Made by a program: the position numbers and the translations under genes. A DNA stretch of 64,000 nt from Branchiostoma floridae (Eukaryota > Chordata > Leptocardii > Amphioxiformes > Branchiostomatidae), in assembly GCF_000003815.2 (NCBI RefSeq), contig NC_049992.1, positions 4,025,769 through 4,089,768 of the forward strand. Reading direction: 5' to 3'. Shown piece by piece: positions 1-10,900 of the stretch (position 1 is the stretch's first letter; the number at the start of each line of letters is the position of its first letter). The notes beneath the pieces are model-generated. The model was not told where the DNA came from. It made no database searches and was given only the letters and a program-made list of their open reading frames with translations.

Positions 1-193
1 CCATTCGCCTGGCGATTAATGTTCAGAGAGCATTGCTGTCAAAAGGTATTCTCTTGTGAGTTGAGGGTGAAATAATAATGTAAATGCTTCTCATCGATTT
101 TACAAAACAGACCCTCATTTACATAAATCATATCAGTTGATCATCTTCTCTAGCTTACCACAATGACATTAAAGCATTATCTCATTAATTATG

Positions 194-432
194 TGTCACG
201 GTGGCAGGGAGTGAGTCAAGTAGAATCAGGACAGAGGCATGATGTTGCGGAGATGATAACCGTTTATTCAGGACAATCTGGGCACGTCCTACCCTGTCGG
301 CGTCTCTAGCTCGAATCCCCTGCCCTCACACGTGTCCCTTCCCAAACCCCTGTACATCTGCTCCCAATTACTCGGGTGACACTCCCCACACCAGGGGTGA
401 TCACAGAGTGATCACGATGTCACCTCGTGACA
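194..432 (-). repeat. LTR copy 1 (3' LTR in element orientation)
   Basis: 239 bp, TG...CA ends with a 6 bp terminal inverted repeat (TGTCAC/GTGACA). It appears identical to 1989-2227. On the minus strand AATAAA is present, consistent with a polyadenylation signal. Confidence 0.85.
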
Positions 433-1988
433 CCTCACCCCTCATTTTTTTTAACAATTTCCACATTGTTGACAGCAGGCATCAGTGTTAATTACAAGAA
501 TCACCGCTTTTTTTTTTTTTTACTAATTCTTCTACAATACAACGATCAATTCATAATGAAAAGGTAAGGGAACAACAACATACTCGTACATAATCAAAAA
601 CAGGTCGACGATAGTCCGACATACACAAAAACAGCAACAAAAACACAACAATTTACAACAGAAGTTCATCAATGGTTGCAAGGTGTCTTGCTCCAACTTC
701 CTCCTCGGCGGCCGGCTTGCGCACTTCCGGGTGTGTCCCGGAACCACAGGGAAACGGCAGGAACTCCTCTGCCCGTCGGGAAGAGGCTTGTCTTGTCCAC
801 AGAGGCCTCCCGGCTAGATGCTCCCACGACGACGACTCCTATACGACGTCGGGCCCTCGGGACATCGTTGTCCGCCGAGTTGACTGTAGAATCTCACCTG
901 TAGAGGTTGGGGTTGGACAGGACACGCAAAGCAACCACTGACGCACACACACCGGTCTCCTAACCTCGACACCTCAACTACGTCTCAACTCATCTCCTCT
1001 GCTCTCTCCTCTACGACACTCTACGTCTCCTCAATACATAAACACAACATACCGTATACAGACTTAACGACAACTACAAGAAACGCCGGACATATCTGAC
1101 CTTCCATGGAAACAAACGAGATTTAAAAAATAAACGAACTACACATTACTATCCTGGGGAGTAAAACCCATATGTCCTATCCGCTGCCGGCCTTCATGTG
1201 CCCGGATTTTCCCGCTACCCGGTAGAATCCGCCGAAGTATGGCTTTCCTGGACACACTACAGCTTCAGCCCCTCCCCCCACTTACTATCAGACCCACCCG
1301 CTTTCAATATAAGTTCAACTGTACGCTTGTATATCTATAACAGTTCTATCTCTATCTGTCTATCTTACATCTAAACTGACCCATCTGGTGACTCCCCCCC
1401 ACTGACTTCCGCCACGTCCACATGATACTCGCTGCTCAGCTAATCTATACCGTATTCCTGATAGCACTGACATAAATTATCTAACGTTGGTTGCCTACAT
1501 TCTAACAAATCTAAAACTACTACAACAAAGCTGAACAAAGTAAGTAACAGAACTAGGCCGGTGTGCACGGTGCGCCAATGATACTATGCGAGCCCACCGA
1601 CCTTCCTCCTGTGTCTCTCTCTGCCCGGCCGGGCGCTCTTCCTCCGGTCACCGCCGCGTGGCCGTCCTGCCCTTGCCCTGCTGCCGCGCCGGCCGTGTGG
1701 CCGTACTCCACTCCCCTCGCCGCAGCTATAGGCCATTACTGTCGCGGTCATCATGATCACAGATCACTCCGAGTCAGTCTGCATCTCTCGGACGCCTCCC
1801 CTCCTGCTTCCTCTCGCTCGCCTCGGCCACCGACACTCCCTCGCCGCCTTGCCCCTAGCTGGTCAACCCTGCGGGCTCGGTACTCCGGGCCGGCGCTCTC
1901 TGAGTCGAAGTCAGCCTGCGTCTCTGTACACTCCCGTTTGCCTCTGTCCCGTCCGTTGAACCTGACTCACCCCAGCCGTACTACCAGA

Positions 1989-2227
1989 TGTCACGGTGGC
2001 AGGGAGTGAGTCAAGTAGAATCAGGACAGAGGCATGATGTTGCGGAGATGATAACCGTTTATTCAGGACAATCTGGGCACGTCCTACCCTGTCGGCGTCT
2101 CTAGCTCGAATCCCCTGCCCTCACACGTGTCCCTTCCCAAACCCCTGTACATCTGCTCCCAATTACTCGGGTGACACTCCCCACACCAGGGGTGATCACA
2201 GAGTGATCACGATGTCACCTCGTGACA
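1989..2227 (-). repeat. LTR copy 2 (5' LTR in element orientation)
   Basis: 239 bp direct repeat of 194-432, followed by the right copy of the TATG target duplication. Confidence 0.85.
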
Positions 2228-2459
2228 TATGCAAATTAGGTCTTTATTTTGCATGATATATAACTATCAAATATCAATATTCTCTTACTCAGTTACAAAT
2301 GTCACATGTTGCGATGGTCCTATAATTGAATTGAGCATGTTTAGACAATTTCCCAATTAATTATGCAAATTAGCTTTCAATATGCACTATTTATAAGTAA
2401 ATAAATGAAGCATCACGTAACCTATCCACATACCAAAAATCATAACAATCCGTCAACCC

Positions 2460-2790
2460 CTTCTTGAGTTATTCCCTTTCAAAGTCTGATACTAAACCTG
2501 TCCTACAGTTCCAAAACAAGCCGCTAGGGAGCTCAATTTATACCACTTATATTATTAGTACTCACGGCTTGAAGAGCTGTCTACCACATAAAATTCATCG
2601 CCGCAACATGTCCAAAACTCGTGATATCAAACCAGGAAGTTCTGCTGTACCGCTAGGGGACCCATAATCTAATCGTTTCCAGGTCTCAACAAGACCTACC
2701 CACATACCAAATATCAATACAATCCATCCAGGCATTCTCGAGTTATGGTGATCGTTTACACACACATGCACATACAAACGCTACCCAAAA
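2460..2790 (-). repeat. Dispersed lancelet repeat, copy A
   Basis: About 200 bp with recognisable blocks: a region around a GGAAGTTCTGCTGTACCGCT core, a block reading 'latitude TAATCTAATCG', then CAGGTCTCAACAAGACCTACC, then ACATACCAAATATCAATAC and a CTCGAGTTAT end. The same blocks occur in reverse orientation near 28612-28750, and a shorter version near 22155-22250. I do not know its class; no ORF or terminal repeats are visible. The rest of 2232-2980 shows nothing else I can support. Confidence 0.5.
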
Positions 2791-2975
2791 TATAACGTTC
2801 TTGGCGAAGGTAACTATCACATCGCTATCTCACAACCCCACGCACGTTATACATCATTTAAGCTCAAACAATGCTTGTTTCACACATCGGTTTGCATTTT
2901 TGAAACAAAGATATCAAGGATGAAGAAGGCCACCAAACGTTTCAAACTCCTGGGCACAGGCCACGAACTAACCCA

Positions 2976-3050
2976 GAATTTATTAATTAATCAATTAATT
3001 AATTTATTTATTTATTCATTCATTTATTCATTTATTTATTTATTTATCTA
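2976..3050. repeat. TTAA/TTTA-type simple repeat
   Basis: A run of TTAATTAA then TTTA/TTCA units, about 75 bp. It has no coding value; the isoleucine/phenylalanine-rich ORF across it is an artefact. Confidence 0.8.
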
Positions 3051-3107
3051 TGTTTTGACAGCATCATCTTATACTGCCGGGTTCCCGTTTTCAGATTCGG
3101 GATTTAT

Positions 3108-3720
3108 TTATTTAATGGAGACATTGTCTCCACCGACCCTGATGGAATTGGGTATATGTTTTGACAGCATCATCTTATACTGCCGGGTTCCCGTTTTCAG
3201 ATTCGGGAACCCCCTACTGGCATACGTCAGAAATCTGCCATCCTTTATCGTCCCGTACTCCCTGAGCTGGTATCGAATGTAATTATCATCCAGCTCCAGC
3301 GAGGCACCCATAACCGTAACCAGGGTGACTCCATTCCCATACAGCTCGACATCGATGGTTCTGTCGGCTGCGAGGGCTGGAGCCACACTGTTCAGTGCGC
3401 TGGTGGTCTAAAACACCACTTCGGCCCATCCCCTTCCCTTATTTTGGACGCCAGCTCAGTCCCTCATAATATACACCTTATGTTTACGCAAAAGTTCAAC
3501 GATGTCATCGAACTCCGCGTCCTGGTTCTCCAGGAAGGTGATACCAACAGTCCTCCTTTTCGTCTACGCGGAGGGGGTGACCTGCGGCATCATTCGTAGC
3601 TCTGTAGCACGCTTTACAGAGAGAAAAAGGGTTTTAAGGTATCCAGAAACCCCCTTTGGAGTCCCGGAAACGCTCCCGGGAACCCCTAATAGACCCTCGA
3701 TATGTGGCCTCCTCTAAAAA
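3108..3720 (-). pseudogene. Broken gag/ORF1-like retroelement relic
   Basis: On the minus strand 3386-3108 is open for 92 codons and reads like the conserved RNA-binding segment of retrotransposon gag/ORF1-like proteins common in lancelet genomes (VTLVTVMGASLELDDNY, REYGTIKDGRFLTYASRGFP). Upstream on the same strand, to about 3720, pieces of the same coding sequence continue in other frames with stops, so the copy is dead. The downstream end (3052-3107) carries a ~50 bp direct duplication of 3158-3208, separated by 106 bp. The family is from memory of similar predicted proteins; no search was possible. Confidence 0.4.
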
Positions 3721-4560
3721 TAGCGGTGTGATCCAGTTACACTGTCTGTGAGGGGACGGTTCAAAAACCTCCCTTTTTGGGGTGATGGTCGCTAAGTACC
3801 TTAGAAAACAAGGTACGCACCCCAAAATCACAGCACTAGTAGCAAAAAATTAGCACAACAAACCACTTAAATTTCACCCGGGTATGATGAACCAAACCCG
3901 AGTTATGAGGGGGGTTTGGAGATTTCTTTGTCTGTCTGGATCAGACGTAAACAGAGCGTTTGGACCGTACCACTTTCAGTCCCGTCGCTTACGACGGGGG
4001 GTAAGGGTACTAAATCTGCCCGAAACAACAGAAAAACAAGGCTGATCGAAACGAAATCAAGCAGGAATTGTGAGGCAAACCTGCTTGACTTACCTACAAA
4101 GTCTGGGGATTCTCCTCTCACGGGGAGAGGAGGAATCGAGCCGCAAAGATTGCCCGTAAGTCCCTACCCTCGTTTGGCGGAGTGCAGGGGCCGGCAGACC
4201 CGTATGCTTGCCGAGGAGGGTACGATGTTTCAAAAAACACTCGTAACTCCTCCAAAACACAACGTTGATGCACAAAAACACAACGAAATGATCCTGGGGC
4301 ACCCAGCTAACCGATTCTGGAAACTTCAGACCTAAACTCGCCCTGTAAACAGCCTAAAAAGGCTGAAAACGGGGACTCGATCGAGAGCACTCGCACAGAC
4401 ACGTCCGGGGCACATAAAGCTTACCCGTGGAGGTAGTGGTTCAGTCCGGCATGATGCAAATACTCATGCGCGGACTTTGGCATACCTGACATTCCTATAC
4501 AGTTCTTAGAATTTTTCTCGAACGGTCCCACACTATACTATTAGGCTCGCCCATCAGGCG
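3720..4560. other. Probable old retroelement DNA without an intact gene
   Basis: Moderately GC-rich sequence unlike the flanking AT-rich intron, continuous with the gag-like relic. Open frames on both strands are short and unrelated to anything I recognise. It may be 5' sequence of the same dead element. Confidence 0.3.
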
Positions 4561-4965
4561 TCGCCAAAAATAGTGCACATAAATTTGTGCTGATTGTCTT
4601 TGTTTTTGTGCACTTAAAAAATTTGTGCATGTGCTGAACAAGGTGTAAATTTGAAATGTTGGCCCTGGTAGGTACTTGTTTCACAAGATATTGATACATT
4701 TGTACATGTATACCATGTTAAATATTGCATGTTACTAGTACTTGTTAGTTTCTCCAGTGTAGCATGCATCACAATTCATACCCCCTACAGCTGTATTTTT
4801 TTAAGTTTTCCCTCTAGTATTGCAGCCTTATTCTAATGCTAAATGTGGTTGAAAGACAGCATAGTGGTCCAAACAACAATATAGGGGGCCCTATGCTCAG
4901 ACTATGTTGTTGAGAACACTGAGGATACAGAGAAAGAAAACACTGATTCTAAATCTAACCCACAG

Positions 4966-7900
4966 GTATGAGCAGACAGTCCTGCCGCAGAGTAGCGTCA
5001 AGCCTTTCCTGCTGGAGGTCTACAATGACTGGTGCCTGCCCTGTCTGCAGTTGGAACCCATGTGGGATAGTCTGGTGGAGGAACTACAGCCTATGGGTGA
5101 GTCTGTGGGGGGGTGTAGGCTGCAGGGGGGTGTACTACAGGGTAAGGGGTTGTCTGTATTGCAGGGGGGTCTGTACTGGTGCCTGCCCTGTCTGCAGTTA
5201 GAGCCCATGTGGGATAGTCTGGTGGAGGAACTACAGCCTATGGGTGAGTCTGAGAGGGGGGTATATGCTGCAGGGGGGTGTACTACAGGGGGGAGGTGGT
5301 CTGTACTGGTGCCTGGTCTGTACTGAAGGGTGGGTCTGTACTGGTGTGTCTTTGCTGCAAGGGGGTGCATGTACTGCAAGAACGTTCTGTACTGGATGGG
5401 GAGGTCTGTTCTGCAGAGAGGTCCACACTCCTAGGGGTCTGTAATTCTGGGGGCCATACTGCACAGGGGTCTGTACAGCAGAGGAGTCTGTACTGATACA
5501 GATACAGACAGAAGCGTTGTTCATGTGGTACAGGATCAGGATAGGATCATGGTAACAGTGACTTTGCTTTGGTCTTTGTGTATGTATTAACAGGAATATT
5601 ATTTGTGTGTTTACAGGAATTGGGATGGGGATAGTAAACAGTGACTTTGCGGCGAAGTTGACACAGCGCCTGGGTGTGTCCCGGCTGCCGGCTATCGTGG
5701 CCGTGGTGGACGGAAGGCCGGTAACGTACGCGGGGGTCATGACCCGGGACGGCATCCGCCGCTTTCTGGAGAGACTCCTGCCCGTTAACATCATGGATGT
5801 GAGTATTCAGCACACAAGTTATAATATAAACACGAAACACCTTCAACATTACCCATACTGCTGTCCCCTCCCATTTGACTAGCCCTTGGAACTTGACAGT
5901 TTCATTGTTCTTGTTGGTAACTGCGAACTGACCCTCGACCCTTTGCGTGACCTTTTCTGGTGTTCTGTAGCTGGCTGATCTTGAACCTTGACCTTTTCCC
6001 ATGTTGCTGTACATGACTGTCCTTGAACTATGACCTTTTCCCATGTTACTGTACCTGACTGACCTTTAACCATGACCTTTTCCCTGGTTCCTGTAGCTTG
6101 CTGACCTTGATCCTATGTTTTCACAGGTGACTGACTCTAGCTGGAATGAGTTTTTGTCAGGCTGTCGCCATGACAACAAGCCCCGTGCTGTCCTGTTCTC
6201 CCAGAAGCCCGTTCCCTCCCTGCTGTACCGAGTCGTCAGCTTTGCCTATCAGGAGCGTGTGGTCTTCGGCTACGCCAACACAAAGGCAGCACAAACTCAG
6301 GTACAGTTAGACTTCGTTAAAGACTTTGGTTTGTCATGGTGGGACAAGGGTGATAGAGCTGCCTTGTTACTGGGTATGGCTGCAAGTTACAAATTGTTTT
6401 CTGTATTCCTTCGGTTGTTCGGACAAAGAATGATGGCTACATTAAGTCTTTCAAAATGAATGGGTCCCATGTTTCAGGTGGTATCAGGAAGGGCTAATAA
6501 CCCCTCTCTATGCTATATACCTGGTACATAAACAGAGAAGAAACTTGCTCATCTACATGTATATGCTACTAAGTACTACAAGGTAGCACAGCAGCAGTTA
6601 CAGTTGTATGGCCATCTATAGATTATAATGTCAAGTATGCTTGACTCTTTACAGACACTGAGGTTCGACTTCGACGTGGGCAAAGGACCAACACTGCTCA
6701 TCTTTAAGGAAGACAAAGACGACCCTGCTGATCGTCTTGAGGTGTGTTTATCATGTCGACACTTGTCTTTGTGATTGTGTGTATTTTATACTTTCCTCCT
6801 GTATACAACAAGCTTTTGATCAGTCCTCTGATTGTCAGGGGTGCCTAAGTATTTGCACGAACCCTATGAAATTCGTACGAATATTATGTGATACACACGA
6901 ATCACTATGCGAAAACGCACGAATATTATGAAATTCGCACGAATCACTATGCAAAAACGCACAAATATTATGAAATTCGCACGAATCACTATGTGATTCA
7001 CACGAACCTTATGAGATTTGCACGATCCTTATGCAAAAACGGCGGCCGGGAGGAGGCATGATTTTGAGCGTTTCTACCCGTGATATTTATCACTATGCAA
7101 AAACGCACAAATATTATGAAATTCGCACGAATCACTATGTGATTCACACGAACCTTATGAGATTTGCACGATCCTTATGCAAAAACGGCGGCCGGGAGGA
7201 GGCATGATTTTGAGCGTTTCTACCCGTGATATTTATATTTCAAGGCATGGAATGGACATTTACCGTCGCAAAGATGTATTTGATAGCCTGTGAGCTACTG
7301 TTTTGCTTCATTTCGGCGTGTTACATCGTATTTTCCGTCGCCGCCGATCGAAGCCGCCATCTTGAAAATCCCGCTCCGTCTGTCACGTGACCCCGGCAGT
7401 GGTTACGCAATTTCGCATATGGATCGTGCAAATCTCATAAGGTTCGTGTGAATCACATAATGATTCGTGCGAATTTCATAATATTTGTGCGTTTTTGCAT
7501 AGTGATTTGTGCGAATTTCATAATATTCGTGCGTTTTCGCATAGTGATTCGTGTGTATCACATAATATTCGTATGAATTTCATAGGGTTCGTGCAAATGC
7601 TTAGGCACCCCTGATTGTTCTCAAGTTGAAATCAGTGAAATGACCCAAAGCCAATGTCATCTGACCTGAACAGAAGGTGCCTGGCAATCGGTATTGGTAC
7701 CTATCTCAGTTGGGGGTTGGTTAATAGCCTCTGATATATGATTATTTTGTGACCTCTTAGACACCTCTTAAGAAGTAATCCTGTTTGTTGTTCAGTAATT
7801 TAACCTTAATTCAAAGTCACAGAAATTCCTAGTGATGCAGTATGAATTTATAAGGGCTACCGGTACTGTTACAGATGAACTTACATTCAAATGTTTAGTA

Positions 7901-10900
7901 TTTGTTTAATCGGACAATAAATTGGCTATAGCCACACAGGAATGAGGCACATGGGAGGGCTTAGAAGTTTAGACAACTTACGCCAATCATAATTGTGCCA
8001 CTAACAGTAATGTCCCCTTCAGGCAGGTGAGATGCAGAAGGGCTCCCTGAACGCCAAGATCTCCTCCAATCTGCACCTGTTCCTTCCAAGGCTCAGTTCT
8101 CAAGACATCTTCAACGAAGTCTGTCCCCCAGACACATCTCAGACACCTGAAAGGTCTGTCCTCTTTCCCAGGCTTTTAGCTGGGATTTTATCATAGGGAG
8201 TCCAAGTGTCTTGAGGAGTTGCAGTAAGTGACTATTGTAGGGGGGTCTGGGGGCATCCACCTTCAATGGTGCAGAGTTTTTGAGAACATAAGTTAAAATG
8301 GTGCATTCTAAGGTATCCTGAGGGGCAAAAAAACTGTGAAAGAAGTCACACTCACAGCAGAAGACTGTGACCACAAATAACGTAGTGGCATCCCTATTCA
8401 ATCACAATTTTATGCTTGTCAGAGGATCTGCTCACCAGTGTAAGGGCGTCTAGTGCGTCCAATTTCTTATTCTGAAAAAGGCACTTCTAGATGACACCAT
8501 GCTGCAATTGCCTGCAGGCTGAAAGCCTGCTCTTTCCTTCAAGTTCATGCTGAGATTTTCTTGCTGTGGGGCAAGCACTGCAGGCATGAGTATTTCTGGA
8601 TATTAGGAAGAAATTGGAACCTGGAATAATGTTAACCAGCTGTGACCGATGATTTCCCGCCCTCCCAGGTTGTGCGCCATCCTCTTCACCTACAATGATG
8701 CGGACCACAACTTCTTCCGAGACACATACCGCCAGTACGCAAGGTCGGCCGAGGAGTTTGAAGGTCGCGTGAGCTTCAGCTACATCTACGAGAATACCCA
8801 GGGTTCCTTTGCGGACAGGTTTGATGAAGGACTGGAGGTCCTGTCTACGTCAGTCTGTGTGAGTCCTTATCACTTGTCATAGGGTTAACCATCCAAGTAT
8901 GTCAGTATGTATGGGTCCCTAGGTTAAGTAACATTGTCTCTCGTGGGCTGGGAGCTTAATACCTTCTGTGAAGCCTTACACTTATCATTAGTTGATGCTG
9001 CCAAGCATTTTTATAACTGTAAGGCTTTACAAAATGTATTAAGCTCCCAGCCCATGAGAGATTGATATATGTAGATTTTGCTCCATGAATGCAGTGGAAT
9101 ATAAAGCACATTTTATTAGTCAGTGTACTCACTAGAAAGCCAATAGAAACATATTGTTTCAAACGTTTGCCACAATTTCACCAAGCTTTTAGTTACTATT
9201 TAGATTGATCGTCAAAAGACTTCGTTCCTACAAAAAGCACAAAATCCAATCATTATACAGAGTGTGCGACAGTTCATTCACCACTGCCTTGAAAGAAGAA
9301 GTCAAATCCAACAACAGTATACCTTGTATAATATAGTTGATTTTTTAAGACACTTGTGTTATGTATCACACTATTTTTTTAGTCTTAGTTGTACACGAAA
9401 TTAGCCTTCGAGCACGATTTTTCAAATAAAACAGCAGGTTGGTAGAATGTAGGAAAATTCTTTATACACAACAAGTAAGTAAGCAAAGTAAGTACAAATA
9501 CTTACTGGTTACTAGTTGCGTATAAAGTTGCTAGTTGCGTATAAAGAATGCTCCTATAGCTATATCTGAGCATGTATTACTAATATAAAAGACCATGACC
9601 AATGCCCCCCACCCCCTCAGTTGTTGCTGCTGTGGCGGCGTGAGGAGTTCTCAGTGGCGTACGGCTGGTTACCGTCCGGTTGGCAGGGGACCGGCAACGA
9701 CCACCGGCGCCTCACCTCAGAGCTGCAGACGGTTCTGGAGGGGAAGAAGCGGCTCCCGTTCTCCGCCAAGATCCCGGAACTCTATAGGGAGGACCAGCCG
9801 GTAAGGCTTATAATATTGTACATCTTAAGCAGTGGATGATGAAACACATTTTATTTCATTTATTTTGTTTTGGTTGAATGAACACTTATTTCATTAAGTG
9901 TTCATTCAACCAAAACACTTTGTTAAAGAGAAACCATAAAGACTTATCCCAACTTCTGCACATTCACAGATGAACAGAAAGCCACTTTCCTCTTGAAATT
10001 ACTGAACCCACAAATTGTAGAATGTGGGGCTTTTCATCTTCCTCTGCTTCCAAAAAAGAAATCAAACCCAACCTGTTTAGAATAGTCAACACTAGGATTC
10101 GAGTAGCCTATTTTTGCAATAATGTTTATCACTGTTCATTGTCACATGTATGTCTCCTATGTTTATATCATGTACTTGCAATTATCCTCTGGGCATGAAC
10201 TTGAAAATAAACTTCATTTGATATTTGAAATAGTCTTATCATGCCCTGGTTTGTGATGGTGCAAATCCTTCTGTCTGGAGTTGGTGATTCCCTGCAAATC
10301 ACCCGGATGGAGGCCTGGCAAACCTTTGTCTTGTATCAGATATACGGTTATTTAATACATCATTCACCCGGACTCAAGGAAAAATAGTGACATATCAGTC
10401 ACTAATGGTGATCTGAATCAAACAGAACCAAGCCAGGTTGAGACCAATGAGAAAAGTTGCCATTGTTTCTTCCTTTTCTAATGTATAGCAAGTTTCCTAG
10501 CTGTTTCTGTAGCAGCTTCTTTTTAGGTATATTCCCCTTAACAGAACCATATAGAGGTTGATTGTGTATGATTGAGTCCATAATGAATAAATTTTTACCA
10601 AATGAAGACACACTTGGACAAACCCATTGTCTAAATTATAAGTGTGATGGCTTTTTAAACTCGAAATACAGCTCTGTTCAAATATTACATAGACCATCCA
10701 GCTTAAACTTCAAGTCCCATCTGAGAGGTATATGTAACCTGATATGTTTTCACCATAACTGTTCCGACAGGCTCTCATCATACAGCTGTTCAGGAAAGTC
10801 CGGAACACGTGGTACTTCCTGTGGGACTGGTACCACCACATGGACGTGTGAGTATGACTATGCCTTATCACCTGAAGATGGGGGTATTGTTTTGGGTTTG

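Larger units (their letters stand above)
194..2227 (-). mobile_element. Young non-autonomous LTR retrotransposon (TRIM-like)
   Basis: Two 239 bp direct repeats bound about 1.56 kb of internal DNA. Each repeat starts TGTCAC and ends GTGACA, and I could find no difference between them by eye. The four bases TATG lie immediately outside both ends (190-193 and 2228-2231), a 4 bp target-site duplication. On the minus strand a purine-rich tract precedes the left LTR (433-452), an AATAAA lies within the LTR, and a TGG-starting stretch suitable as a primer-binding site follows the right LTR (about 1968-1986). These place transcription on the minus strand. No gag, protease or reverse-transcriptase ORF is visible inside, so it must have been mobilised by another element. 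Identical LTRs imply recent insertion. Confidence 0.85.

Noticed and set aside
1563-2009. 148-codon ORF inside the LTR element
   Set aside because: Pro/Ser/Arg-rich translation of GC-rich DNA on the strand opposite to the element; no gag, protease or RT motif.
1-4965. Possible J-domain exons of DNAJC16
   Set aside because: No HPD-containing open frame with splice sites seen. The region is repeats and intron.
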